Source: Pristionchus mayeri (lineage: Eukaryota > Nematoda > Chromadorea > Rhabditida > Neodiplogasteridae). Taken from it: a stretch of 64,000 nt of DNA. The position numbers were made by a program, and so were the translations under genes. Of the stretch, positions 29,009 through 40,478 are shown piece by piece; within the stretch, counting starts at the first letter, position 1, and each line of letters begins with the position of its first letter. The stretch is taken from NCBI GenBank assembly GCA_036245805.1, contig BTRK01000003.1, forward strand, positions 27,414,685-27,478,684, read 5' to 3'. The notes under the pieces are model-generated. The model made no database searches. It was not told the origin of the DNA and worked only from the letters and a program-made list of their open reading frames with translations.

Positions 29009-32000
29009 ATGGCTAAGGAGTGAGTTTAGTAGGAGCTACCCCTCCCCTCCCTTTCGACTCCGACCAATAGTTTCTTTTGAACGACTACCCCTCCCCCCAC
29101 CTTGTACCACAATCACCACCTACCGTATTCTCTACTCTCCGATGGTCTTCTGAATTGCAGTGAAAAGAGTACTCGAAGGAAGAGAGTGAAGAAGGGGAAG
29201 ACTGTCTCGGATGATGTAGCCGCGAAAGACTCGAAGGACAGCAAGGGAAAGACGATCCGTGAGTGATCCTTCATCTTCCTCAATTTATCTTTGATCTTTA
29301 TAGAGGACGGCTCGCAACGATCGATGAAGAAGAGGGCAACAAAGAAGAGCAAGGGGAAGGAGGGAGAGGAACCAGTCAAGGAGAAGACTCTCACTGATGA
29401 GAAGAACAGGTATTGGAGATAGAGAGAGAGAGAGATCAACGATCACTCTGAAGTGTCCGTGGCCGTGTCAAGGGAGGGGCAGGCAAAGGAGGCACGAAGA
29501 GGAAGGTCGGAGCGAGTACTGACAAGTGAGGAGAAGAGATCGGAGGTGTCAAAGATCAATGGTCAGATCTGAGATGCCCGGTCTCACTGACAAGGGAATG
29601 TCGCGGAGTGTCCATGAGCTTTCGGAAAACGACAGATACAGCCGTGTGGCGGACCATGAGAGTAAGCGATTCCACTTTTCAAAAGTTGCCAACGGCCCCT
29701 GAGGGCAGAGAAAAATCGATAAATCGGAAAATCGCGCGAGACATCGCGTTTCAACGCCCCCCTACCAACTGGTCTGGTGGTGTCGTAGGTAGCGAGCTCG
29801 TCTTCACATCTAAAGTTTTTGGTTAAGGGCGGGTTCGATGCCGCTCCTCGGCATTCAATGTTTTTTCTCATTTGCCTTGATCTTTGATCTCATCACGAAT
29901 GTCTGTGAGTACTGTATTGTGCAAAATTATCATTCTGGCCTAAAATTCATTCGAATATTCGATTATTCAGTCGTCAGTAGTGCCCTGTACTCGTATTGGG
30001 CTTATTGGGTGCTGGATTGGGTGAAACACTGCGTATTCGCCCCTTCCTCCCTATCTCATCAACTGATGATCATCGACCCGTGGTCGTCCTTCAAGGATCA
30101 CGCATCCATTCTTGCCCTCACTCCACCTGGCAAGCAATTGACCATCAGAAATATTCCCGACCGTGCCACTGGCTTCACCCAGCCTCTAGATATCTTCTTT
30201 TTCGGCCCGTTCAAGCAGATGGTGAAGAAATTCACAAATTTCATCAAGTGTCATAGACCGGAAATCAAGGTGTACGTCAGGGACACATCGCTAAAGGTAA
30301 TTTACTGTTTCAGATTCACGAAAGCAATGAATTTTTTTTAGATGCTCTCCCTCATTTTCGAGATCTTCAAAGCCCCTTGCTTCAGAGGAATGCTCGAGTA
30401 TCCTTGGAGAGCTGGTGGATACATCTATCAAATCCCTGCCCCCTTCCTCACGCCGAAGCAGAAGTGCTTCCCCATTTCCATTGGTCAGACCTCTTGCAAG
30501 AGCCCCCAGTGTACCTCGAAGCAATCTTTCATCGATTGCCCCTCATGCTGTGTTGAGTACTGCTTCGATTGTTATTTCGTTAATTACCATCACTGTTGAT
30601 CGAGTATCCGATCTAAAATGTATATACGCTGTTATTTTAGTGAAATAAATGTTGAAAAAGGAAGCAAAAAAAGTTTGCACAGAAGGGACACGAACCCGGG
30701 GGGAGGCTTTCACTAGACAAGCTCGCTACCCACTACACCACCAGACCAGTTGGTAGGGCGCGTTGAAACGCAATGATGTCTCGCGCGATTTTCCGATTTA
30801 TCGTTTTTTCTCTGCCCTCAGGGGCCGTTGGCAACTTTTGAAAAGTGGAATCGCTTACTCTCATGGTCCGCCACACGGCTGTATCGGTCGTTTTCCGAAA
30901 GCTCATGGACACTCCGCGACATTCCCTTGTGAGGCGCCACGGATCGCCCCCACTCCGCCCGCTCCCGTACCCGCCCCTACAACGACTGCAGCGCCTGCTG
31001 CCCCTACTGGAGGAGGTATACGGTATATGTCTACAGTACCGCCGCCGTATCCCATGCCTTGCAGGTGCCAATACAGTGATCAACAATGTGAATGTGGATC
31101 CAGAGCAGCTGACGAACACGGCCTCTCCATCCCAGCAGAGCTCAAGGCAACGCTCTTCGACCCTGAACGAGGTGAGATTACAGTAGTCCAGTTGATCTCT
31201 GATCTTTGATCTCTTCCAGACGAGCGCAACATCAAGGGCCACGACCCCGACCGCCCTACACCAGAGCAGCTGAAGCGTCTCCACTCGTTCGTGGCGGTGA
31301 GTTGAGGCCCCGCCTCCTCTAAGCCCCGCCCCCTTTGCAGCAATGTATCTCACTGGGTGCTAAAGGACTCATCGAGGAATTCGACGCCGTCAAGGGATAC
31401 AATGTGGACCTGCCAGCAAGCACAACAGTGCATCAAGCGAATCCGGGCAAGAACAGATACAGGGGTGAGAATACCGTACTCCCACCATCCGATTGAACTT
31501 TGGTCTTTAGACATCTTCTGCATCGACTCGACGAGAGTGATTCTGAAGGATGGCGAGGAGGGCGACTACATCAATGCCAAGTGGGTGCGAGGGCCGCCCT
31601 TCCTCAATGACTTCATCTGCACACAGGTGGGTAACGAGAGATGAAAAATCAACCGCCAACCATCCCATTCAGGGTCCACTCGAGGGGACGATAGTCGATT
31701 TCTGGAGGATGATAGTGCAGGTATACTGTAATCGTACTTTTCGTTACGGTATTCCTCACAGGAGAACGTCGGCTACATTGTCATGCTGTGTGACGTCGTC
31801 GAATTGGGGAAGAAGAAGTGCGAGAAGTACGGTATCCCATCGTATCCTTGCCCATTACCGTATCCTCTTGCAGGTACATACCCGAGACGCCGTGCGAGCC
31901 GGTAACTTACGGAGGTCCGGGATGATCTCTGATCGCTGATCTTTGATCTCTTACAGACTACAAAGTGACGCTGCTCAAGTCATTCGTCGACGGCCATTTC

Positions 32001-32759
32001 ATCAACTCCATCCTCACTATTGAGATCCCCGAGAAGCAGGCCAGGATCGTCTACCATCACCAGTGGAAGAACTGGTAAACTATCTGACCCATCGAACTAC
32101 CGTAATCCTCCTTCATCTAGGCCCGATCGCGGTGTTCCCCTCACGGCACTGGCCGGTCTACGAGTTCTCCGCCATGCCGGTCTCACCAAGTATCCCATGG
32201 TCATCCACTGTTCGGCCGGAGTAGGTCAGTTACCGTACCTTCTCGGTATCAAACCTACCGTACTCCTCGTGCAGGTCGCACTGGAACCCTCGTGGCCATC
32301 GAATGGCTGCTGCAGACGATCATCAACACCGATGGACCCTACGACATGCGGGAAATGGTGAAGGCACTGCGGAGTGAGTTACAGTAGTCTCCCTTAAGGA
32401 TATACAGTAATCTCATACCGTAATCTCCACCGTCCTCGTGTTCAGACCAGCGTGCCCACGCCATACAGACAGCGCCGCAGTACGCTTACGTTGCACAGGT
32501 GAACGATTTCCGTTGGTCTCTGTGATCTCGGGAATGTTCAGGCCATTCTCCGCAAGATGGTCGCCCTGGACTCGTCGAGTGTCGAGGCAAACAACAAGTA
32601 CCAACTCTTCGCAGGTACCGTACCTCTTCCCACCCTCCTACAGTATCCCTTATTCCAGCCGAGATGAAGGTGCTCTCGGGTCCACCGACGCCGGCTCCTC
32701 CCCCTCCGCCCCCACCCACCGAGCCTGCCCCCACTGCAGCTGGAGGAGCTGCCCCTTGA
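29009..32759 (+). CDS. Nematode cytoplasmic protein tyrosine phosphatase, exon 5 interrupted by a Tc5-like transposon
   Basis: Exons 29009-29019, 29161-29258, 29304-29409, 29454-29525, 29567-29590 plus 30933-31171 (split by the transposon), 31220-31296, 31341-31464, 31511-31626, 31673-31720, 31762-31826, 31874-31914, 31957-32074, 32121-32224, 32275-32373, 32446-32498, 32542-32614, 32659-32759; 522 aa if the transposon is absent. A Lys/Arg-rich disordered N-terminus (STRRKRVKKGKT) and Pro-rich linker precede the PTP domain: NPGKNRYRDIF, GDYINAKWV, DFWRMIVQE, WPDRG loop and the P-loop VIHCSAGVGRTGT with catalytic Cys and Arg, then a Q-loop QRAHAIQT. All catalytic residues are intact. The C-terminus is Pro-rich. 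Such Lys-rich single-domain PTPs are a large, often male germline, family in nematodes. As assembled, the transposon blocks the frame. Confidence 0.82.
29591..30929 (+). mobile_element. Tc5-like DNA transposon inserted in a coding exon
   Basis: The 1339-bp element has inverted arms of about 215 bp. Both ends begin CAAGGGAATGTCGCGGAGTG read inward, with only a few differences between arms. It is flanked by TGA (29588-29590 and 30930-30932); the empty site reads CTGAG, which fits the TNA duplication at CTNAG described for the Tc5 family. Inside are remnants of a DDE transposase. The inner part of each arm contains a tRNA-like block with A- and B-box words (TGGTGTAGTGGGTAGCGAGC, GGGTTCGTGTCCC on the minus strand near 30676-30740; GGGTTCGATGCCG near 29829). 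Confidence 0.88.
29838..30599 (+). pseudogene. Tc5/pogo-type transposase, C-terminal remnant
   Basis: A frame from about 29838 to 30299, probably joined by a short intron (GTAATT...TTTTAG, 30297-30341) to 30342-30599, encodes LMIIDPWSSF, PPGKQLTIRNIPDRATG and FTQPLDIFFFGPFKQMVKK, the central and last acidic motifs of a pogo/Tc5 DDE transposase. The end is the Cys/His-rich tail (CCVEYCFDCYFVNYHHC). The DNA-binding N-terminal half is missing, so the copy is internally deleted and cannot move by itself. Confidence 0.75.
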
Positions 32760-32994
32760 AGAGAAGAACCCCCAATAGGAGGATGACCCACCCTTCTCAA
32801 TCGTAGTAGTTTCGTTCGTAACCTCTCTAGTATCGTCCAATAGTGAATAAAGTGGAGAACGAAAACGAGTAATGATACACAACACGTGAAGGGACACAAG
32901 GGGCTAACAGTAAGGAAGGAAGGAAAAAAAGGAAGAAAAAAAGGAAGGAAGGGGTAAGGAAAGGGAAGAATAGTCTATTTTCATGGCACTTCTG

Positions 32995-33165
32995 CAGAAG
33001 ACCGGACCAGATCAAAAGGATTCATCCCTAGGACTTTTGGATAGTGATAAGCTTAGAGTGGAGTGCTCAGCTCTCTCTTAGATAGGATATCTTCCTCAGT
33101 TGGGTTTGATCTGCGTACTACTGCTTAAGCTGATGTGACCTGGTCCGGTCTTCTGCAGAAGTGCC
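32995..33165. mobile_element. MITE with 8-bp target duplication
   Basis: The 171-bp element has inverted ends GGCACTTCTGCAGAAGACCG and the exact inverse (CGGTCTTCTGCAGAAGTGCC). It is flanked by the perfect duplication ATTTTCAT (32987-32994 and 33166-33173). Eight-bp duplications suggest hAT, but the GGCAC termini differ from the CAGGG and TAGG families seen elsewhere here. No coding capacity. Confidence 0.8.
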
Positions 33166-33245
33166 ATTTTCATTGTATTTCCGAAGTCTTCTTCTATATT
33201 CGCTAATTACTCTAATCAGTGTGGTATGCGGTCCCTCGTACATCA

Positions 33246-33319
33246 GCCGCCATAGCTCAGTCGGTTAGAGCGTGGGTCTAATAAGCCCAAGGTCGCAGGT
33301 TCGACCCCTGCTGGCGGCA
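33246..33319 (+). tRNA. tRNA-Ile (AAT)
   Basis: Acceptor GCCGCCA/TGGCGGC, D arm GCTC-AGTCGGTTA-GAGC, anticodon arm TGGGT-CTAATAA-GCCCA (anticodon AAT), variable loop AGGTC and T arm GCAGG-TTCGACC-CCTGC are all paired. The gene is 74 nt, intronless, with discriminator A. It stands in intergenic DNA between the phosphatase and the secreted PAN-like gene. Confidence 0.95.
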
Positions 33320-33894
33320 AACTTTTTGAGTCTCCTTCAATCTCAAATGAGTTTTTTCTCTACGATTTTTCCTGCCTGTGAAAACTGTTTTCTCCCTCAT
33401 CCAAGTTCATCTCACTCTTCAACTTTTGTATGCTGCTTTTTTTAGAAGTTGATCACCTCATTGAGAAGAAAGCCGGGAAAGTTTTTTACTTGAGTTTGGT
33501 GTTGACTGAGGAATAATTCGTTAGAATCTTCTCCTTCTCTGCGATGCAGATGATGAAAATGCTACGTGACCATTCGCATCTAAGAAAAGAAGGAAGGTCC
33601 AATGAATTGTTCGTCTCATTGAACATCGTTGCCTTTTGATCCCTTCGCCGTTCCTCCCTCTTCGTCTCCCTCCAGTTGCCAGGGAAGGAGAACAATGAGA
33701 GTTCAGTGATCATCTGTCTCAAGTGAATGTTCCATGAATGTCAATCGTCTCATTCATCAAAGCTTTTATTTCGAGGAAGAAGAAGAACACAGAAGACTAA
33801 AAAAAAGAACACAAGAAGAACGAAGAAGAACAGGAAGAAAAAGAAGAAAGGAAGAAACCCAGCTATCTATCCCAATAATCTTGAAACATTGCCA
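33320..33894. other. Intergenic
   Basis: No gene recognised. An A/G-rich run (33776-33860, AAGAAGAACACAAGAAGAAC-like) forms a lysine-rich open frame that looks like simple sequence, followed by the 3' end of the minus-strand gene. Confidence 0.45.
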
Positions 33895-35003
33895 TCACTT
33901 GCAGTAGATGGTTCCGATCTGGAAGGGACCGTATACGCTACTCGTGTACCATCCCAGATTATCCACACAGCCGAACTTGTTGTAGTCGAAGTATGGACCC
34001 CAATGGGTGCTTCCCGTGAGTACGTTTCTTTCGTACCCCTTGGGGCACACGACTCTCAACCCGTTGTAGTAGCTGAAATGGTACATTTGCCATGGAAATA
34101 TTAGCCACAAGCACGCACCCATTGACGATAGTGAAAGTGTAGCACTTGTCGGGGCAGTAGTAACTCCTCTGCGACTGAATGCAGACGATCGATTGAATAG
34201 GGGCTGTCGTGGGGAAGTTGAGGGAACTTCCACCAAAACGGCCTTTGAATGTCCACAACGAGGGCTGAATTGAGTTAATTGGCGATTGAAAGCAGATGGT
34301 CTCCTACTGTATACATGAGTGTGTCTCCAGTATAGTAAGTGTTGTTCGAGAGGTTGACTACGAGGTCCTCCTTCGATGGATTCGGGCAGGAGCACACATT
34401 ATTGGCACAGCGAGCAGTCGTGTCAGAGGGAAGAAGAAAGAGGAAGGCTGAAGGTATGGTATCTTGAAGATACTATCGGATGTCTATTGTTCCTGCCTAT
34501 GACAGTTGGACCTTTTCATCTTTCGATTATCTAAATGATGGTGAAAATTTCCATATTCTCCTCTATCGATAAAGATGCGGGATCCAAGGGGGCATCCACT
34601 ATTCGATCATCTTTCAATTTCAAGTACTGCATCTCACTGGGAGCTTCCGTCGTCGTTGTCGTGGATGGCGACGTCATCGTCGTCGTCTCTTCGTGCTTCT
34701 CGTAGATGGCGAGACCACAGTCGTTCGTGCAGAATGGTAGACCACTCTCAGCCCCCAGGAGGGCGCACTTCCCTCTCTTGTGATAGACTGCAGTGCACGA
34801 GGGCTGAAAGAGTGTTGTATTCGTGGAGTGAATCCTCCCCTCTCTCTCACCATTCCATCGCATTCCCCCCGGCATTCTTGCAGGGAAGTCTCGTACTGCG
34901 GCTTCAGAATATCCCTGGCACCGCTGACTTCTATTGATTGATAGTAGAATTGGCTGGATAGGGGAAGGATGAAGAGGAGGAGAGGAAGAGATCTCCTTCC
35001 CAT
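33895..35003 (-). CDS. Secreted cysteine-rich protein with PAN-like and second Cys domain
   Basis: Five exons: 34851-35003, 34638-34803, 34308-34447, 34119-34264, 33895-34072; 260 aa. A signal peptide (MGRRSLPLLLFILPLSSQF) precedes a PAN/apple-like module: SLQECRGECDGM, QPSCTAVYH-like PSCTAVYHKRGKCALLG and LPFCTNDCG. A Thr-rich linker follows (TTTMTSPSTTTTTEAP), then a second extracellular Cys domain with CANNVCSCPNPSKEDL, QRSYYCPDKCYTF and VVCPKGYERNVL ending GTIYCK. The plan fits nematode secreted or cuticle-associated glycoproteins; I do not recognise a named family, and binding partners are unknown. Exon 2 can also be read to a stop at 34531 without splicing, giving a shorter isoform that lacks the second domain. 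Confidence 0.65.
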
Positions 35004-35324
35004 GACTGACGGAGTCGAGAATGAGTCTCCTGAAGAGAACTTCCTCACCACGCAACGCCCCTCCCTCTCGTTCGAATTGTCATCTCGCGAAAGAAACTTC
35101 AGCGTACATTTAAGTTTATTCAAGATAAAACCTTATCTTAACGGCTATCAATACGTCGGAGATAAAGATTAAAGATAATAACAAAGTTGCGGAACTGAAG
35201 GAGGAACCGTGGTTGACCAATATGGAATTCACATGTTGTTTTGATCTCATTTCCGCAACAGCTAGACAAGTATTTTACGATTTAATCTTCATTCTATTCG
35301 ATTAGTCCCCTCCCGCGTGGTGGG
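35004..35324. other. Divergent promoter between two secreted-protein genes
   Basis: 321 bp separate the starts of the minus-strand PAN-like gene (35003) and the plus-strand small secreted gene (35325). No repeat was seen. Head-to-head placement allows shared regulation. Confidence 0.4.
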
Positions 35325-35796
35325 ATGCTCTTCTTCCTTCTCTTGTTTATCTCTTCGAGTCTCTCAACTCCCTTCACTCATCAGAGGGATCTCATCAAGA
35401 GAGACGTAGTCTTCAGAGAGATCAATGGAGAGAGTATGGTCAGTCATTTCATCAATGGATTCAGCGATGATGGAGGGAAGTCCATATTTCACAGGAATGC
35501 CAGTGGTACGGTACCTCTCCATTCTGTGTAGGAGAATGCCCCGATGACCTCATTGAGGTACCGTTTAACGTTGAACTGAAACCAATAGCCCCCCCCCCAG
35601 GTCGAGCAAAGGTCACGATTGTACATGGACAACGAATGCCCCAAGAAAGCAGGGCTATTCGATTACTGCGCTGAAGTGAGATTCAATTTGATCATCTCTT
35701 GCACTCAATTTCAATTTTACTCGTATTCAGGATCCGTTGTTCGGATTGCGATGCTTGTCAGGGAAGAAATCGCTCTGCTGCTCGAGGATATGGTGA
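35325..35796 (+). CDS. Small secreted cysteine-rich protein
   Basis: Four exons: 35325-35505, 35532-35557, 35601-35675, 35731-35796; about 115 aa. It starts with a hydrophobic signal peptide (MLFFLLLFISSSLSTPF), then a Lys-Arg site (LIKRDVVFREING) that could be a propeptide cleavage point. The mature end has six cysteines: GECPDDLIE, MDNECPKKAGLFDYCAE and DPLFGLRCLSGKKSLCCSRI, then Trp. The phase chain is clean although exon 2 is only 26 nt. Size and spacing suggest a disulfide-stabilised secreted peptide; no family is assigned. Confidence 0.6.
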
Positions 35797-36130
35797 ACCG
35801 ACCCAAGTGGATAAAATATTCGAAATGTGTGAATTCCTCCAAATTGTGTTTATTTTTATAATTTGTACATTAGTGCATGCGTATCGTAACGAATGATGTC
35901 ATGTTTTATATTAATTTTATCGAACGCAAATTACGACAATTACGCGTTGCAAAGTTACAGTAATTTAGCGAAGGTGAAAATTCAGAAATTCGATTGTCTG
36001 CTTGTATCGAATATCGATGAACAAACACTATCTAGGTTTGACATACACCGAATGTTTTCAAGGAAATAATGATAATGCATTGAGACCATTGTGAGAATCG
36101 AAAATGGAGTGAAATGAATCAATCAATAAA
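35797..36130. other. Intergenic between convergent genes
   Basis: The 3' flanks of the small secreted gene (+) and SSRP1 (-) meet here. The sequence is AT-rich, with no feature recognised. Confidence 0.45.
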
Positions 36131-39100
36131 TTAATCGCTGTCCGATCCCGATCCAGATTCTTCCGACTCCGCCTGCAATCAATTGCATTTCTTTTTCTAC
36201 CAAGTCATCTTACGCTACAGTAACTCACTATGCACAGAACTGCAACAAGAAAGCAATCAGATCTGCGCATTCAATAGGCGCTCACTTCATCTTGACAGCT
36301 CTTTCTAGTTTCCTACAGTACCCGTAAACCGTACCTCCTTCTTCGATTCCTTCTTCGGTTTGAGTGGCTTGTCATCCGAATCCGAGTCGGAGGAAGACTC
36401 GACGAATTCCTTGCTCTTCACTCCTGACGACTTCGTGGGGGAGCTGCAACCATTGACTGTTCAAGGGACTCTCACTCTCTTTCATCATCATTCCACATGA
36501 TCATCTCATCATCCTCTGATCACCACTCTCCTCCTCACCTCGTCTTCTTCTTGGCAGATCCTGAAGTGCTGGGCAGGTTTGCTCCTCCTCCATTCTTCTT
36601 GTACTCCTTCATCTCCCTTTCATATCGCTCCTTATCCTCGGCCGCCTACAATAACAACCACGCTCATTCCTTTTGTGCAGACACTCCAAGGACTGTGTTC
36701 ACTTCTCTCAACCAATTTTTGATCTCTCTTCACTAACCTTCTTCTCCCACTTCTTCTTGTCCTCTGCTCCCATGGCCTTCCACAGTTCTCCCGCTTTCTT
36801 CGCCACGTCTCCCACAGAATCTCCGTCCTGCACACAACAATGTTTTATGATGCCTCTATTTCTAATTAAACATGATCAAGTTTAAACTGCCCTACACTAG
36901 TTAAACGACCATCAATGAGTGATCTTCATAAGAGATGATTGATTAGGATGACAAATGGGACTGGCCTTCTTGATGCTCGCTCTAGCCTCTCCCATCCACA
37001 GCATGAAGGCAGACATCCCTCGCTTCGGCGCATTCGGGTCCTGCACAGATTCACAATAAATTCACTTTCGTTATAGAAGTCGATCCCTCCTTCTTCCAAT
37101 CGTTCACCTTCTTCTGTTTTGTCTTCCTGCTCTTCTTCTCTCCATCTTCCTTCGGCTTTCTCTCTTTCTTCTCCTTCTTTTCCCTCTTCTCCTCACTCTT
37201 CTTTTTCTTCTTCGGTCGCTCTTCATCCTCCTTCAAATGTACTCATGGATGCAACCTTTCACCCTCTCCTTCACTCACATCCTCCTCTTCTTCTCCACTT
37301 CCACTTCCGCTTCCCGATCCACCGGATCCACTCTCCGAGTCTGGATTCGAGTCCCACTCCTCATCGGGTTCCGATCCAGAGAACTCGTCTGGTTCCTTCA
37401 GCTTGCGACGCTTCTCGAGGTCCTTCAAATCAATAATTTAAATCAATAAAAGCAACAATGGAAATAATCAATCAACAACTAAGTTGAAGAATCAACAATA
37501 TTTTCTAAAATCTAAATTAAAAATCTCAATAAATTACCTTATCCAGATCGTAGTCCGAGTCGTCCTCAGACGAGTCATCATCCGACACTGCCATCTTCTC
37601 CTTGCCCTCTGCCTTCACCGTCTCCTCAAATAGCAGCATTGACACCCCGAACTACTACTAGCAAACTATCGTAACCCATTCCCCTCTACCGTACCGCGTA
37701 AGGGTCGAGCTCGTCGTCGGAGCCTGCGAATCGATCCGTCGCGTAGCTCTTCTCCTGCAAAATTCGGGTTAATCTAGATGACTCCACACTAAGCGCACCA
37801 TTTTCTTGGCGTTTCTGATGCGCAGTCCCTTGTTGACGATGAAATCGAACAGCTTGTTGTACTCCTCCCTTCAACGAAGACTTTGATTACTATTGCTAAA
37901 ATGTTCGGAGAATTGATTCATCTCCGCAACTGTTATTAATCAAAACAGGGAAATAGGAAACCCACTTCTCGACACTGTTGAAGACGAGCGTCGATCCCGA
38001 CTTGAGCTCAATCTCGAAATCGAAGGACCGAGTAGAGACATCGGAACGGGCGAAGTGGATCGTAGAGATCTGAAGACACACAACAATAATCGTCTTTACT
38101 CTCATAGCAAGGTCCATTGAAACAAAACGTGAATCTCTCATAATTGGCCTACCACCAATCAACAAAGGAAAGGGCAGCTCACCTCCTCGAAGCGGACGTA
38201 CATGGGTGGTTTGTGTATGTAGAGCAGTCCCTTCTCGAGAGGGTAGAGGAAGCCAGAGGCCTGCTTGTGGGCACACGCGATCGCAGGAGTGCCAGAGTGA
38301 CTGCAGAGGAGAAGAGGATCATTATGATAACACCAAAATTCCCTCTCAAATACTAAACACTACATACCCCACGAAGTTGCCGGGCACAGTGATGCGCATG
38401 TTGACGAGTGCGCGGAAGATGCGAGAGACGATCTCAAATTATGCTAATTAATTTAAAACATAAAAAATAACAAAAAATAAAGAGGAAAATGAATAGTTGC
38501 TCACCTCGTACGTGTTTCCGGACTGCTCTCTATCGAGTTTCTTGTCATACAACTCGTTCAGCTGCTCCCTTACAAAGTGTTTGTTTAATTTTTTTGGCAT
38601 TTAAATAAAATAATTAAACATACTGGGTCATTCCCAGTTCGAGGTCGACGTGTTCGTCCTTCACGAATTCTATCACGAGGTAGTGGTAGCGGGTCTGACC
38701 CTGGCGGATCGGAGGGTTCAGCGAGATCTGCAATGATATATCTGTAAATGGCGATGCCCTGACCGAAGCAGTATTTCCACCAGAAAATGATCAGCCCGTG
38801 ATCCGCTTATCGCAATGAATTCTCAACTCACGACAAAGTACATGTGTCTGCCATCCTTGTGAGGAACGAGGAAGAGACGAGTGATGCTCTTCGTAGGAAT
38901 CTTGTAGTCGTAAGTCTGCAATCAGGGCCATCAAATCGAAAGTGTCAAATCCAATTAACCATTCTTCCCTAAACGAGTTATGCGCATGTTCACATAGATC
39001 TATCACTCCACTATTCCTCACCTTTCCGTGGAGCGATAGATGATTGGGATACACCTTGATGTCGTAGCGACCACTGAAATCAAATTGATCAAGTCAAGGC

Positions 39101-40478
39101 CACACAAAATGATCGTCCCGTTCCCCAATGTTTATCTTTGATCTATCTCCACTAACCGGGGCGTCATGCATAGGATCTGTTCGAGAGTGGCCACAGCCTG
39201 GCCAGTCTCCGTCTCGATGCCAGCGTACTTGAGCACCATCTGTCTGCAAATTACTATATTAGTAAAAGTAAAATAATTATATGAAACAGCAAACAATAAA
39301 CTCATGAAACTCATGAATCTCATGAATCTCATGAATAAACTCATGAATCGGACGCACCTGAATGCCTCAACTCTGTCCTCGCCTTGCTCCTCTTCCGCCA
39401 TGAAGAATCTGTAATGACGTTTCGTTTAACAATGTATTCCCGATAGGCTCGTTCTACCGATAAGATTTGTTCAGTAATGAATTGTTCTATGAAAATCGCC
39501 CTTTCTATATCTGACATAGATTCCAAAATATGCCCCCCCCCCCTACTCACCTCATCTCAGTGAGTGCCACGGGGGCGTCGTCGTTGTCCTGGAACTCGAG
39601 GGTGGCCTCATTCTTCGCCGCGATGCACTTGTTCACATTCTGCAGTGGCACTTCGAATGCCAGTTTCCCGTCCACGGAGAACTCGAGATTAGGACCTGCA
39701 TGGAAGATGAGTCATGCTTACACCCGGGAGTGATTCGGGAGCGAAAGCAAGATACGCATGTGACTGTTACTCGTCAAGTCGTAAAAGTCACAGTGAATTT
39801 CCCTTCACCCTTGATTCGTGCATCTCCGTAGTTCCATCCCTTGACCGAGTGCTCTCTATCCTTCACTTTCTTGTTCCAGTTGCTCTCGATGAACTTCGAG
39901 ATCCGCTCCTGGTCCTACAACGACAAACATTCGTTCTAAGTGATCTACTATGCAATACATGTGATTCACCCTCTCTCCTCCTCCTCACCTTCTCCTTGAA
40001 TCCTCCAATCCTCAGATTGGTCCTCTGCATGTTTCGATGGTCGTCATCGGGAGCTTCGAAGATGAGTCGTAGACCAGGCGTCGTTGCCAGTCTCGCCCAC
40101 TCAACGGAGTGCAACTCCCCCGCAGGCGCAGTCAGCACCTTCCCTACAACAGAAATTTTTGATCTTTTTTCTGAGGTTTAAATGTTTTAGTATGAATTAA
40201 GTTAATATAAGATTCTACATGAAGTTCGATATCATGAGCTCGAACCGAACCTCTTTACGGTGACCAAAACCAAAACTCACCGGTGTTCTCGTTCCTAAAG
40301 GCGACCGAAGTGTCGGAGAGCTTGACACTGCCTTGCGCCTGCAACAATATACCCTTTAAGGAAACAAAAACAAATGCGACATTATGGGAGGCACCGCTCC
40401 CCGTCTCATCTCAAGACTCACCAGCACTCCCATCTCCTCGACGAAGACATCGTTGAACTCGAGGAAGGCGTCCGTCAT
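36131..40478 (-). CDS. hmg-4: FACT complex subunit SSRP1
   Basis: Twenty-four exons from 40422-40478 to 36131-36172; 718 aa, close to SSRP1 homologues. The N-terminus [17 protein letters not shown] leads into the POB3 dimerisation region ([12 protein letters not shown]). The double-PH middle has [65 protein letters not shown]-like MYVRFEE and [13 protein letters not shown]. An acidic stretch ([26 protein letters not shown]) and a Lys block precede one HMG box: [20 protein letters not shown], then [17 protein letters not shown] Ser/Asp tail ends the protein. FACT loosens and reassembles nucleosomes during transcription and replication; SSRP1 partners SPT16. The intron between the two HMG exons appears to use a GC donor (36964-36965). 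The start is nine bases or fewer from a TTCTCAG acceptor. Confidence 0.95.
39297..39348. repeat. Short tandem repeat CTCATGAA
   Basis: Six or so imperfect copies of CTCATGAA(A/T) lie in an SSRP1 intron next to the donor of the exon ending at 39358. A simple tandem repeat. Confidence 0.7.

Noticed and set aside
31017..31066. Possible small intron in phosphatase exon 5
   Set aside because: The frame is open through it, and splicing at GTATAC would force a stop in the next exon; reading through fits the next exon's phase.
30733..31353. Long minus-strand open frame of about 206 codons
   Set aside because: It runs antisense across the phosphatase exons and the transposon arm; its content mirrors the arm repeated at 29591-29780.
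33776..33860. Lysine-rich open frame
   Set aside because: Simple A/G repeat with no exon partners.
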